Shown one piece after another: positions 30,759 to 45,656 of a stretch of DNA of 64,000 bases. Under the pieces are notes generated by a model, which did not search any database, was not told the DNA's origin, and saw only the letters and a program-made list of their open reading frames with translations. The stretch comes from Mycolicibacterium sp. BiH015 (GTDB lineage: Bacteria; Actinomycetota; Actinomycetes; Mycobacteriales; Mycobacteriaceae). Numbering within the stretch: position 1 is the stretch's first letter; each line of letters starts with the position of its first letter. The position numbers were made by a program, and so were the translations under genes. The stretch is from the NCBI RefSeq assembly GCF_027706845.1, contig NZ_JAQGCZ010000012.1:110880-174879 (forward strand), in the 5' to 3' direction.

Positions 30759-32709
30759 CACCTTCTCTGCTGTGGCGGCGGACCGGCTGACGCGCTGGCC
30801 CGCCTTCCCGTATGGCGTCTGGGTGCGGGTCAGCCTGTGGCTGAGCGTCACCCTGGTGGCGGTGCTGTTCGGCTGGGGTGCCTGGCAGCGCCGCTGGATC
30901 GCCGACGACGGCCTGATCGTGCTGCGCACCACGCGGAACATGTTGGCGGGCAACGGTCCCGTCTTCAACGCGGGTGAGCGAGTGGAGGCGAACACGTCCA
31001 CGGCGTGGTCGTATCTGATGTATCTGGGCGGGTTGATCTCCGGGCCGGCGCGCCTCGAGTACGTGGCACTGACCTTCGCGCTGTCGCTCAGCGTTCTTGG
31101 CATCGTCTTGGTCATGCTGGGCACCGCCAGGCTCTACGCGCCCACGCTGCGGGGTCGTCAGGCGCTGCTGCTGCCTGCGGGTGCCCTCGTCTACATCGCG
31201 CTGCCGCCGGCCCGCGACTTCGCCACCTCGGGCCTCGAAAACGGTTTGGTGTTGGCCTATCTCGGCCTGCTGTGGTGGATGATGGTCGTCTGGTCGCAGT
31301 CCCTGCGGGGTGAGCGCACCTCCGGAGCCTTCGACCTGACCCTCGCCGTGGTCGCCGGATTCAGCGTGCTCGTGCGGCCGGAGCTCGCGCTCATCGGCGG
31401 TCTCGCGCTGGTGATGATGCTGATCGCGACGAAGGGCTGGCGTCGGCGCACGGTGATCGTCGTCGCGGGCGGGCTGCTGCCGGTGGCGTACCAGATCTTC
31501 CGGATGGGCTACTACGGCCTGCTTTTCCCCGGGACGGCGTTGGCCAAGGACGCGTCCGGCGCGAAGTGGGAGCAGGGCTTCATCTACCTGGCCAACTTCA
31601 ACCAGCCCTATCTGCTCTGGGCTCCCGCGGTGCTGCTGATCGGCTTGGCGATCATGGTGCTGCTGCTGTGCGGGCGGCCCGCATCGGTGAACCGGAGGGC
31701 CCCTGCCGGCTCGGGCTGGCTGGCACGCACGGTGCAGAGTCCTTCTGCGGTGGTCGCTTTCATGCTCCTCAGCGGTGTCCTGCAGGCGGTCTACTGGATC
31801 CGCCAGGGCGGTGACTTCATGCACGGGCGTGTGCTGCTGACACCGCTGTTCTGCCTCATCGCTCCTGTCTCGGTGGTCCCGCTGATGCTGCCCGACGTCC
31901 GTCGAATGGCCAGGGGCGCAAGCTATCTCTATGCCGGGGCCGCGGCGCTGCTGTGGTTCGCGGTGGCAGGCTGGGCACTCTGGGCGGCCAACTCCCCCGG
32001 GATGGGTGCTGACGCGACCCGCGTCACCTACACCGGCATCGTCGACGAGCGCCGCTTCTACGCGCAGGCCACCGGACATGCGCATCCGCTCACCGCGGCG
32101 GACTATCTGGACTATCCGCGGATGCGCGCGGTGTTGGAGGCGATCGAGAACACTCCCGACGGCGCGCTGCTGCTCCCGGCCGGCCACTACGACATGTGGG
32201 ACGTCGTGCCCGCCTATCCGCCGCCGCCGGACGCCCCGAGTGACTACATCGGCCCGCATACGGTGTTCTTCACGAACCTGGGCATGCTCGGCATGAATGT
32301 CGGCCTCGACGTCCGGGTGATCGACCAGATCGGTCTGGCGAACCCCCTGGCGGCGCACACCGCGAGGATCGAGGACGGCCGTATCGGCCACGACAAGAAC
32401 CTCTTCCCGGACTGGGCGGTCGCCGAGGGTCCGTTCTTCAAGGAGGAGCCCTACATTCCCGACTATCTGGACGAGGACTGGATCCGGCAGGCCGAGGCCG
32501 CGCTGAAATGTCCGGACACCGAGGCCGTGCTGAACGCGATCCGCGCCCCGATGAGCCCCAGACGGTTCCTGTCGAACCTGATCCACGCCGCGGAGTTCAC
32601 CCGCTATCGCTTCGACCGGGTGCCGCGCTACGAGCTTGCCAGGTGCGGTCTGCCGCTGCCCGAACCGGTGAATCCGCAGTACACCGGAATGCCCCCGACA
32701 GGACCGTGA
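30736..32709 (+). CDS. aftB: Terminal beta-1,2-arabinofuranosyltransferase AftB
   Basis: The 657-residue GT-C enzyme adds the terminal beta-1,2-Araf residues that carry mycolates, using decaprenyl-phosphoryl-arabinose. The GT-C loop with the catalytic acidic pair is at 'RRWIADDGLIVLRTTRN', and the membrane core of about nine to ten helices is followed by a periplasmic C-terminal domain ('VVDERRFYAQATGHAHPLTA', 'LGMNVGLDVRVIDQIGL'), all as in Rv3805c. GTG 30736 overlaps ubiA by 23 bases; GTG 30772 ('VAADRLTRWP') is an equally good start that avoids this, and M. tuberculosis AftB begins still later. Confidence 0.93.
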   Translation: MRQSSSADTFSAVAADRLTRWPAFPYGVWVRVSLWLSVTLVAVLFGWGAWQRRWIADDGLIVLRTTRNMLAGNGPVFNAGERVEANTSTAWSYLMYLGGLISGPARLEYVALTFALSLSVLGIVLVMLGTARLYAPTLRGRQALLLPAGALVYIALPPARDFATSGLENGLVLAYLGLLWWMMVVWSQSLRGERTSGAFDLTLAVVAGFSVLVRPELALIGGLALVMMLIATKGWRRRTVIVVAGGLLPVAYQIFRMGYYGLLFPGTALAKDASGAKWEQGFIYLANFNQPYLLWAPAVLLIGLAIMVLLLCGRPASVNRRAPAGSGWLARTVQSPSAVVAFMLLSGVLQAVYWIRQGGDFMHGRVLLTPLFCLIAPVSVVPLMLPDVRRMARGASYLYAGAAALLWFAVAGWALWAANSPGMGADATRVTYTGIVDERRFYAQATGHAHPLTAADYLDYPRMRAVLEAIENTPDGALLLPAGHYDMWDVVPAYPPPPDAPSDYIGPHTVFFTNLGMLGMNVGLDVRVIDQIGLANPLAAHTARIEDGRIGHDKNLFPDWAVAEGPFFKEEPYIPDYLDEDWIRQAEAALKCPDTEAVLNAIRAPMSPRRFLSNLIHAAEFTRYRFDRVPRYELARCGLPLPEPVNPQYTGMPPTGP

Positions 32710-32962
32710 CCGGCCTTGGGCGCAGGCGATTTGCTGGCAGCACGGGTTTTCTGCTTTCGTAACGCTGCAGCCATGTCGGTCAGATAAGGCATGTGACGGT
32801 GAACGCGAGCAGTACTTGAGCGGCGTTACGGAAAAGAGAGATCACCACAAAGGTGTGGTTGACTACAGGGCAATTGGGCCGGACTTGGAGATCGTTTCCG
32901 ATGGAGCCTGGTCATCAGAATGGCCTGTTGCCCGGTTTACGACAGATGGGAAAAACTCAAGC
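32710..32962 (+). other. 253-base fbpA leader with a spaced inverted repeat
   Basis: No gene is apparent. CGTAACGC (32758-32765) and GCGTTACG (32823-32830) form a perfect 8-base inverted repeat 57 bases apart. The in-frame upstream extension of fbpA from 32816 lacks signal-peptide logic, so this is treated as promoter and 5' UTR. Confidence 0.4.
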
Positions 32963-34012
32963 ATGAAGCTCGTTGGGAAGCTGCGCGCCGCGGCCCGCCG
33001 GCTCACGGTGGTCGCGCTCGCGGCGATCGTGGTGCCGGGCCTTGTCAGCGCGGTGGGCGGTTCGGCGACTGCAGGCGCGTTCTCGCGTCCGGGTCTGCCG
33101 GTCGAGTATCTGATGGTTCCGTCGGCGGGAATGGGACGTGACATCAAGGTTCAGTTCCAAAGCGGTGGACCGAACGCGCCGGGCGTGTACCTGCTCGACG
33201 GTCTGCGTGCGCAGGACGACTTCAACGGCTGGGACATCAACACCCAGGCGTTCGAGTGGTACCTCGATTCCGGCCTCGCCGTGATCATGCCGGTCGGCGG
33301 ACAGTCCAGCTTCTACAGCGACTGGTACAGCCCGGCGTGCGGCAAAGCCGGCTGCAGCACCTACAAGTGGGAGACCTTCCTCACCCAGGAGCTCCCCGCC
33401 TACCTCGCCGCGAACAAGGGCGTGAACCCCAACCGCAACGCCGCCGTCGGTCTGTCGATGGCCGGTTCGGCCGCGCTGACGCTGGCGATCTACTACCCGC
33501 AGCAGTTCCAGTACGCCGGTTCGATGTCGGGCTTCCTGAACCTGTCCGAGGGTTGGTGGCCGGCCCTGGTCAACATCTCGATGGGTGACGCAGGCGGCTA
33601 CGACGCCAACGACATGTGGGGCCGCACGGAGGATCCGAACAGCGCATGGAAGCGCAACGACCCGATGGTCAACATCGGCAAGCTGGTCGCCAACAACACC
33701 CGCATCTGGGTCTACTGCGGTGACGGCAAGCCGGCCGAGGTCAACGGCAACGTCGCGGGCAACAACCTGCCCGCCAAGTTCCTGGAGGGCCTGACCATCC
33801 GCACGAACCGGACCTTCCAGCAGGAGTACATCGCGGCGGGCGGCAGGAACGGTGTGTTCAACTTCCCGGCCAACGGCACGCACGACTGGCCCTACTGGGG
33901 TCAGCAGCTTCAGCAGATGAAGCCTGACATCCAGCGCGTGCTCGGTGCGGTTCCGCAGCCGTCGGCTCCGGCGGCTCCGGCCGACGCGCCGGCTCCGGTC
34001 GCGGGCGGCTAA
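32963..34012 (+). CDS. fbpA: Antigen 85 mycolyltransferase (Ag85A type)
   Basis: The 349-residue precursor has a signal peptide (residues 1-39, cleavage before 'FSRPGLPVEYL'). The secreted alpha/beta-hydrolase transfers mycolates between trehalose monomycolates and to arabinogalactan. The catalytic Ser is Ser165 of the precursor ('VGLSMAGSAAL'), equal to mature Ser126; the Glu and His partners lie in 'GRTEDPN' downstream and 'NGTHDWPYWG'. The fibronectin/trehalose-binding 'FSRPGLPVEYLMVPS' and 'GQSSFYSDWY' are conserved. I choose ATG 32963 since the 49-residue upstream extension precedes a complete signal peptide. A Pro/Ala-rich tail follows. A strong terminator lies after it. Confidence 0.93.
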   Translation: MKLVGKLRAAARRLTVVALAAIVVPGLVSAVGGSATAGAFSRPGLPVEYLMVPSAGMGRDIKVQFQSGGPNAPGVYLLDGLRAQDDFNGWDINTQAFEWYLDSGLAVIMPVGGQSSFYSDWYSPACGKAGCSTYKWETFLTQELPAYLAANKGVNPNRNAAVGLSMAGSAALTLAIYYPQQFQYAGSMSGFLNLSEGWWPALVNISMGDAGGYDANDMWGRTEDPNSAWKRNDPMVNIGKLVANNTRIWVYCGDGKPAEVNGNVAGNNLPAKFLEGLTIRTNRTFQQEYIAAGGRNGVFNFPANGTHDWPYWGQQLQQMKPDIQRVLGAVPQPSAPAAPADAPAPVAGG

Positions 34013-34032
34013 TCGCTCGGCAACAGCTGAAA

Positions 34033-34079
34033 TTGACGGCGGTGATCCCTAATCGGGGTCACCGCCGTCAATCGTTTTT
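34033..34079 (+). terminator. Rho-independent terminator after fbpA
   Basis: TTGACGGCGGTGATCCC (34033-34049) pairs with GGGGTCACCGCCGTCAA (34055-34071) with one G-U pair, loop TAATC, followed by cgTTTTT. It is the clearest intrinsic terminator in the window and separates fbpA from mpt51. Confidence 0.92.
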
Positions 34080-34154
34080 AGCCTCCGGCCGCTCGCGGTG
34101 ATGTGATTCACTACTGCTGGGTTTCGGGGACCAGATCGCGAGAAGAGGGTGCAG

Positions 34155-35036
34155 ATGCGCGGGTTGTTTCGAGCGGTGGCAGCCGCGGTACTGGTCGCAG
34201 CCGGGCTGTTCGTCGCGCCGGCCCCCGCACAGGCGCAGGGCGTCGAGATGCTGATGGTGCCGTCGGCGGCGATGGGGCGTGCCATTCCCGTCGCGTTCTC
34301 CGGCGGCGGCCCCCACGCGGTGGTCCTGCTCGACGCCTTCAACGCCGCCCCCGACGTCAGCAACTGGGTGACGGCGGGCAACGCCATGAACACGCTGTCC
34401 GGGCTCGGCATCTCGGTGGCCGCCCCGGCGGGCGGCGCCTGGAGCATGTACACCAACTGGGAGGCTGACGGCAGCAAGCAGTGGGAGACCTTCCTGGCCG
34501 ACGAGCTGCCCAACTGGCTGGCCGCCAACAAGGGCCTGGCTCCGGGTGGGCACGGCATCGTCGGTGCCGCCCAAGGCGGCACCGGTGCGCTGACGATGGC
34601 GACCTTCCACCCCGACCGCTACCGGTTCGCGGGCTCGCTGTCGGGCTTCCTGACGCCGTCGGCGACGACGATGAACGGCGCGATCACCGACGGGCTGGCC
34701 CGCTTCGGCGGTGCCGATATCCGCAACATGTGGGGATTGCCACAGTTGGGCCGCTGGAAGTGGCACGACCCCGACGTGCATGTCCAGCTGCTCGCGAACA
34801 ACAACACCCGGCTGTGGATCTACAGTCCCGCCACAACCACCTGCACCGACGTGCCCGCGATGATCGGGTACTGCGACCAGGCGCAGGGCAGCAACCGCGC
34901 CTTCTATCAGCACTACCGTTCGGTGGGTGGCGGCAACGCCCACTTCGACTTCCCGACCTCGGGCAATCACGACTGGGGCTCGTGGAGCGCGCAGCTGGCC
35001 GCGATGACGGGCGAACTGGTCGCGACGATTCGCTGA
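34155..35036 (+). CDS. mpt51: MPT51/FbpD, non-catalytic antigen 85 paralogue
   Basis: The 293-residue secreted protein has a signal peptide ending in 'APAQAQ' and the antigen 85 fold. Where antigen 85 enzymes have Gly-x-Ser-x-x-Gly, this protein has 'IVGAAQGGTGA', with Ala at the nucleophile position, so mycolyltransferase activity is not expected. M. tuberculosis MPT51 (Rv3803c) is likewise inactive and binds fibronectin. ATG 34155 is preferred over the GTG two codons upstream; AGAAGAGGG lies just before. It has its own transcription unit after the fbpA terminator. Confidence 0.92.
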   Translation: MRGLFRAVAAAVLVAAGLFVAPAPAQAQGVEMLMVPSAAMGRAIPVAFSGGGPHAVVLLDAFNAAPDVSNWVTAGNAMNTLSGLGISVAAPAGGAWSMYTNWEADGSKQWETFLADELPNWLAANKGLAPGGHGIVGAAQGGTGALTMATFHPDRYRFAGSLSGFLTPSATTMNGAITDGLARFGGADIRNMWGLPQLGRWKWHDPDVHVQLLANNNTRLWIYSPATTTCTDVPAMIGYCDQAQGSNRAFYQHYRSVGGGNAHFDFPTSGNHDWGSWSAQLAAMTGELVATIR

Positions 35037-35071
35037 CGGGGCACAGTTCGCGGGCCCGGTACCTTGGAGTC

Positions 35072-35560
35072 GTGCATTACGGCTCACGCTCGTCGATCGC
35101 AGGGGTGGCAGGGCTTTCGGCGCTGCTCGCCATCCCCGCGACCTGGCTCACCGGCTGTTCGCTGGGTGACGACATGATCGCCGGTATGGACTCGCAGGTG
35201 GAGACGGCGCCGCCGCACGGTCTGTCCACCGCGCAGCTTCCCGGGCCCGGCGACCACCGGTCCAAGTCGAACGCGCTCGTCGTCACCCCTCACCAGCAGT
35301 CCTATCTCGATGCGCTGCACGCCGCAGGAGTGGCGCCGTCCAGTGACCTGTCGGCGCTGAGCATCGGCTCCTACGTCTGCCAGGCACGCGCGGCAAAGCA
35401 GACCGACCAGGCGGTGTGGGATTTCGTCGCGCCGCTGGTGCGTAACGACGTCACCGATTCCGACGACACCGATGGTGCGCGCTCGCAGGCGCCGTCTGCG
35501 GGCGACATCGACTCCGCGACAGCCGACTACATTCGGATCGCGACCGAACGACTCTGCTAG
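35072..35560 (+). CDS. DUF732-type putative lipoprotein
   Basis: The 162-residue product has a GTG start at 35072 with TTGGAG immediately before, a hydrophobic N-terminus and a lipobox 'WLTGCS' at about residue 27, so it should be a membrane-anchored lipoprotein. The C-terminal half ('YLDALHAAGVAPSSDLSAL', 'SYVCQARAAKQTDQAVW', 'TADYIRIATERLC') is a DUF732 domain, with its paired Cys residues, abundant in mycobacteria and of unknown function. The frame is open far upstream but only as a shadow of mpt51. It lies 18 bases before culp6 and is probably in its operon. Confidence 0.8.
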   Translation: MHYGSRSSIAGVAGLSALLAIPATWLTGCSLGDDMIAGMDSQVETAPPHGLSTAQLPGPGDHRSKSNALVVTPHQQSYLDALHAAGVAPSSDLSALSIGSYVCQARAAKQTDQAVWDFVAPLVRNDVTDSDDTDGARSQAPSAGDIDSATADYIRIATERLC

Positions 35561-35578
35561 CAGGAGCCCCTAACACCT

Positions 35579-36589
35579 ATGGCGAAGACCAACAGGCGGA
35601 AACGCCACCGCATTCTGGCGCTGTTCGCAGCGGGAGCGGTGGGCCTTGTCGTGGTGCTGATCGTGGCGATCGTGATCGTGGTGCTGCGCAGGCCCGACAC
35701 CCCGCCGACCGCGGTTCCGCCCACGGCGCTGCCGCCCACGGCGGGTGTGCCTCCCACGTCGAAGCCGCGACCGGAGTTCCAGGACGCCAGCTGCCCCGAC
35801 GTCCAGCTGATCTCCATCCCGGGCACGTGGGAGTCCTCGGTGGCACTCGACCCGTTCAACCCGGTCCAGTTCCCGGCGGCTCTGCTGCTCAACGTCACCA
35901 ACCCGATCCGCGGCCAGTTCGACAACCAGCGGCTCGAAGTGTTCACCGTCCCGTACACCGCTCAGTTCCACAACCCGCTCTCGGCCGACCGGCAGATGTC
36001 CTACAACGACAGCCGTGCCGAGGGCACCCGCGCAGCGGTGAAGGCGATGACCGACATGAACAACCGCTGCCCGCTCACCAGCTACATCCTGATCGGGTTC
36101 TCCCAGGGTGCGGTGATCGCCGGCGACATCGCCTCCGACATCGGCAACGGCCGTGGCCCGGTGGACCAGGACCTCGTGCTCGGGGTGACGCTGATCGCCG
36201 ACGGTCGCCGACAGGACGGGGTCGGTCAGGACGTCGGGCCCAATCCGCCCGGCCAGGGTGCCGAGATCACCCTGCAGGAGGTGCCGACGCTGTCGGCGCT
36301 CGGGCTGACGATGACGGGGCCGCGGCCCGGCGGGTTCGGCGCGCTCAACGACCGCACCAACGAGATCTGCGCGCGCGGGGACCTGATCTGCGCCGCTCCG
36401 GAGTCGGCGTTCAACATCACCCAGCTGCCGCAGACGTTGCAGGTGCTCTCCGGTGGTGCGGGTCAGCCGGTGCATGCGATGTACGCCACGCCCGACTTCT
36501 GGAATCTCGATGGTCTCCCAGCAACAGGGTGGACACTGAATTGGACGCAGGGTTTGGTGAGCAACGCGCCGCAGCCGAAACACGGTTGA
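35579..36589 (+). CDS. culp6: Essential cutinase-like phospholipase/thioesterase Culp6 (Rv3802c homologue)
   Basis: The 336-residue protein has exactly the length of Rv3802c. It has an N-terminal membrane anchor (residues ~14-37), a Pro/Thr-rich linker and a cutinase-like hydrolase domain with nucleophile Ser175 in 'ILIGFSQGAVIAG', and Asp and His further on (region 'QPVHAMYATPDFW'). The M. tuberculosis enzyme shows phospholipase A/thioesterase activity and sits in the mycolic acid locus, where it influences envelope lipid homeostasis. ATG 35579 follows AGGAG by 13 bases. It precedes fadD32. Confidence 0.93.
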   Translation: MAKTNRRKRHRILALFAAGAVGLVVVLIVAIVIVVLRRPDTPPTAVPPTALPPTAGVPPTSKPRPEFQDASCPDVQLISIPGTWESSVALDPFNPVQFPAALLLNVTNPIRGQFDNQRLEVFTVPYTAQFHNPLSADRQMSYNDSRAEGTRAAVKAMTDMNNRCPLTSYILIGFSQGAVIAGDIASDIGNGRGPVDQDLVLGVTLIADGRRQDGVGQDVGPNPPGQGAEITLQEVPTLSALGLTMTGPRPGGFGALNDRTNEICARGDLICAAPESAFNITQLPQTLQVLSGGAGQPVHAMYATPDFWNLDGLPATGWTLNWTQGLVSNAPQPKHG

Positions 36590-36597
36590 GATTTGGC

Positions 36598-36614
36598 GCG
36601 ACCGCGCAGGTCGC
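36598..36614 (+). terminator. Small hairpin after culp6
   Basis: GCGACC (36598-36603) and GGTCGC (36609-36614) form a 6-bp stem with a five-base loop in the 137-base culp6-fadD32 gap. It lacks a U tract; an attenuator or weak terminator is possible. Confidence 0.3.
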
Positions 36615-36726
36615 CTAGCATTGCGGTAGTTTAAGGAAATTTTAAGAGCGGTCGCCGGCGGCTGACGGGTGGGGGGCGTCGACCCCGGCAGGACCCTCGG
36701 GTTTTCGTGACGTATTGGAGTAGCAG

Positions 36727-38616
36727 ATGGCCTTCCACAACCCGTTCATCAAGGACGGATTGATCAAGTTCCCCGACAACGGCAACTTGGTGCGTCACGT
36801 CGAGCGGTGGGCGAAGGTGCGCGGCGACAAGGTCGCTTACCGGTTCCTCGACTTCTCGACCGAGCGAGACGGCGTGCAGCGCGACCTGAACTGGGCCGAC
36901 TTCGGCGCCCGTAACAAGGCCGTCGGTGCACGCCTGCAGCAGGTGACCCAGCCCGGTGACCGCGTTGCCATCCTCTGCCCGCAGAACCTGGAGTACCTCG
37001 TCGCGTTCTTCGGCACGCTGTATTCGGGCCGGATCGCGGTGCCGCTGTTCGATCCGAACGAGCCGGGCCATGTCGGGCGACTGCACGCGGTACTCGACGA
37101 CTGCACGCCGTCGGCGATCCTGACGACAACGGCCGCGGCCGAGGGCGTGCGCAAGTTCTTCCGCACCCGCCCGGCCAACCAGCGTCCGCGCGTGATCGCC
37201 GTGGACGCGGTGCCCGACGAGGTCGGCGCCACCTGGGAGCCGGTCGACGTCCAGCCCGACACGATCGCCTATCTGCAGTACACCTCCGGATCCACCCGCA
37301 TCCCGACCGGTGTGCAGATCACCCATCTGAACCTGGCCACCAACGTCGTGCAGGTCATCGAGGCGCTCGACGGCCAGGAGGGCGACCGTGGCGTCTCGTG
37401 GCTGCCCTTCTTCCACGACATGGGACTGATCACCGTCCTGCTGTCGCCGATGCTCGGGCACTACATCACCTTCATGACGCCGGCCGCGTTCGTCCGCCGC
37501 CCCGGCCGGTGGATCCGTGAGATGGCGCGCAAGCCCGACGACACCGGCGGCACCATCTCGGTGGCGCCGAACTTCGCCTTCGACCACGCGGCGGCGCGCG
37601 GTGTACCCAAAGACGGTGAAGAGCCCCTTGACCTGTCCAACATCAAGTGCATCCTCAACGGCAGCGAGCCGATCTCGGCGGCCACGGTGCGCCGCTTCAA
37701 CGAGGCCTTCGGCCCGTACGGCTTCAAGCCGGAGGCGATCAAGCCGTCGTACGGCCTGGCCGAGGCGACACTGTTCGTGTCGACCACGCCGATCCACGAG
37801 TCGCCCCGGATCATCTCGGTGGACCGCGACGAGCTGAACAACAACAGGTTCGTTCAGGTGCCCGACGACTCGCCCAAGGCTGTCGCGCAGGCGGGTGCCG
37901 GCAAGATCGGTCTGGCCGAATGGGCCGTCATCGTCGACCACGAGACCGCCACCGAACTTCCGGACGGTCAGATCGGTGAGATCTGGATCTCCGGACAGAA
38001 CATGGGGACCGGGTACTGGAACAAGCCCGAAGAGACGGTCGCGACGTTCCAGAACATCCTCAAGTCCCGCACGACTCCCTCACACGCCGAAGGTGCCGCC
38101 GACGATGCCACCTGGGTGCGCACCGGCGACCTGGGCGCCTACCACGACGGCGAGCTCTACATCACCGGTCGTGTCAAGGACCTGGTGATCGTCGACGGCC
38201 GCAACCATTACCCGCAGGATCTGGAGTACTCGGCGCAGGAGGCCAGCAAGGCGCTGCGGACCGGTTTCGTGGCGGCGTTCTCGGTGCCCGCCAACCAGCT
38301 GCCCGACGAGGTGTTCGAGAACGCCCATGCCGGACTCAAGCGCGACCCCGACGACACCTCCGAGCAGTTGGTCATCGTCGGTGAGCGTGCGCCCGGTGCG
38401 CACAAGCTCGACATGGGTCCGATCGTCGACGACATCCGTGCGGCGATCGCCGTCCGCCACGGTGTGACGGTGCGCGATGTGCTGCTGACCGCGGCGGGCG
38501 CGATCCCGCGCACCTCCAGCGGCAAGATCGGGCGCCGCGCGTGCCGGTCGGCGTACCTGGACGGCAGCCTGCGCAGCGGCAAGGTGGCCAACGCCTTCCC
38601 CGATGAAACGGACTGA
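36727..38616 (+). CDS. fadD32: Long-chain fatty acid AMP ligase FadD32
   Basis: The 629-residue FAAL activates the C50-60 meromycolic acid as acyl-AMP and loads it onto the N-terminal ACP of Pks13. The P-loop is 'LQYTSGSTRIPTGVQITH', the adenylate-binding motif 'PSYGLAEATLFVS' and the hinge 'RTGDLGAYHDGELYITGR', with the FAAL-type insertion. There is no signal peptide. Start ATG 36727 has GGAG at a good spacing (TTGGAGTAGCAG). It is 55 bases upstream of pks13 and matches Rv3801c. Confidence 0.97.
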   Translation: MAFHNPFIKDGLIKFPDNGNLVRHVERWAKVRGDKVAYRFLDFSTERDGVQRDLNWADFGARNKAVGARLQQVTQPGDRVAILCPQNLEYLVAFFGTLYSGRIAVPLFDPNEPGHVGRLHAVLDDCTPSAILTTTAAAEGVRKFFRTRPANQRPRVIAVDAVPDEVGATWEPVDVQPDTIAYLQYTSGSTRIPTGVQITHLNLATNVVQVIEALDGQEGDRGVSWLPFFHDMGLITVLLSPMLGHYITFMTPAAFVRRPGRWIREMARKPDDTGGTISVAPNFAFDHAAARGVPKDGEEPLDLSNIKCILNGSEPISAATVRRFNEAFGPYGFKPEAIKPSYGLAEATLFVSTTPIHESPRIISVDRDELNNNRFVQVPDDSPKAVAQAGAGKIGLAEWAVIVDHETATELPDGQIGEIWISGQNMGTGYWNKPEETVATFQNILKSRTTPSHAEGAADDATWVRTGDLGAYHDGELYITGRVKDLVIVDGRNHYPQDLEYSAQEASKALRTGFVAAFSVPANQLPDEVFENAHAGLKRDPDDTSEQLVIVGERAPGAHKLDMGPIVDDIRAAIAVRHGVTVRDVLLTAAGAIPRTSSGKIGRRACRSAYLDGSLRSGKVANAFPDETD

Positions 38617-38671
38617 AACTCAAATTTCGGCGGCCGTGCCGGTCGCTCCGCGATCGTGAGGTTAAGTAAAC

Positions 38672-44058
<5,387 letters not shown>

Positions 44059-44062
<4 letters not shown>

Positions 44063-45609
44063 CTGAACGCACCACCGCCGAACTCCTCGCCGAATTGCGC
44101 GAGAAGCTGGAGCTGGCCAAAGAACCGGGCGGTGAGAAGGCAGTCGCCAAGCGCGCGAAGAAGGGGATTCCGAGCGCGCGCGAGCGCATCCATGCGCTGC
44201 TCGATCGGGGCAGCTTCCTGGAGATCGGGGCGCTCGCCAAGACCCCGGGCGATCCCGAGGCGCTCTACGGCGACGGCGTCGTCACCGGCCATGGCACCAT
44301 CAACGGCCGCCCGGTCGGCGTGTTCAGTCACGACCAGACGGTGTTCCAGGGCTCGGTCGGTGAGATGTTCGGCCGCAAGGTCGCGCGCCTGATGGAGTGG
44401 GTGGCCATGGTCGGCTGCCCGATCATCGGCATCAACGACTCCGCGGGCGCCCGCATTCAGGACACGGCGACATCGCTGGCCTGGTACGCCGAGCTGGGTC
44501 GCCGCCACGAGCTGCTGCGCGGCCTGGTGCCCGAGATCTCGCTGATCTTCGGCAAGTGCGCGGGTGGTGCCGTCTATTCGCCGATCCAGACCGACCTCGT
44601 CGTCGCGGTTCGCGATCAGGGCTACATGTTCGTCACCGGCCCCGACGTCATCAAGGACGTCACCGGCGAGGACGTCACGCTCGACGAACTCGGCGGCGCG
44701 GACGCGCAAGCCCGCTACGGCAACATCCACCAGGTCGTCGAATCCGAGGCCGCGGCGTTCCAGTATGTGCGCGACTACCTCAGCTTCCTGCCGGGCAACA
44801 CGTTCGACGATCCGCCGATCGTCAACCCCGGCTTGGAGCCCGAGGTGACCCCGCACGACCTCGAGCTCGATGCGATCGTGCCGGACGCCGACAACCAGGC
44901 CTACGACATGATGGAGATCCTGCTGCGGATCTTCGACGACGGCGACGTCTTCCAGGTCGGCGAGCAGTCCGGACCGGCGATGATCACCGCGTTCGCCCGC
45001 GTGGACGGCCGTCCTGTCGGCATCCTCGCCAACCAGCCGATGTACATGTCGGGCGCGATCGACAACGAGGCGTCCGACAAGGCGGCCCGCTTCGTCCGGT
45101 TCTGCGACTCGTTCAACACCCCGCTGGTGTTCGTCGTGGACACCCCCGGCTTCATGCCCGGTGTGGAGCAGGAGAAGGGCGGCATCATCAAGCGCGGCGG
45201 CCGCTTCCTCAACGCCGTCGTCGAGGCCGACGTGCCGAAGGTGACGATCACGATCCGCAAGTCCTACGGCGGCGCGTACGCCGTGATGGGATCCAAGCAG
45301 CTGACGTCGGACTTCAACTTCGCGTGGCCGACCGCCCGCATCGCGGTGATCGGCGCCGAAGGCGCCGCCCAACTGCTGGTCAAGCGTTTTCCGGACCCCA
45401 ACGCCCCTGAGGTGCAGAAGATCCGCGCCGACTTCATCGAGGGCTACAACACGAGCCTGGCCACGCCGTGGATCGCCGCCGAACGAGGATTCATCGACGG
45501 CGTCATCGAACCGCACCAGACCCGCCTGCTGCTGCGCAACTGCATGCGACTGCTGCGGGACAAGCAGATCAACCGGGTGCAGCGCAAGCACGGCCTGACG
45601 CCCATCTAG
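44059..45609 (+). CDS. accD4: Long-chain acyl-CoA carboxylase carboxyltransferase AccD4
   Basis: The 516-residue carboxyltransferase subunit carboxylates the C24-26 acyl-CoA that becomes the alpha-branch of mycolates, working with AccA3, AccD5 and AccE5. Its two crotonase-like halves carry 'GINDSAGARIQDTATSL', 'GKCAGGAVYSP', 'VVDTPGFMPGVEQEKGGII' and 'KSYGGAYAVMGSKQ'. The start is GTG 44059, coupled to pks13 (GTGA). It ends the plus-strand mycolate operon and matches Rv3799c. Confidence 0.96.
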
Positions 45610-45656
45610 CGCGGCGGGGCGCGCTCGGATGTCCTCCTTACGATTGAATAGGGCCT

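Noticed and set aside
34155..35036. Active antigen 85 enzyme
   Set aside because: The nucleophile Ser is replaced by Ala, as in MPT51, so catalytic activity is not annotated.
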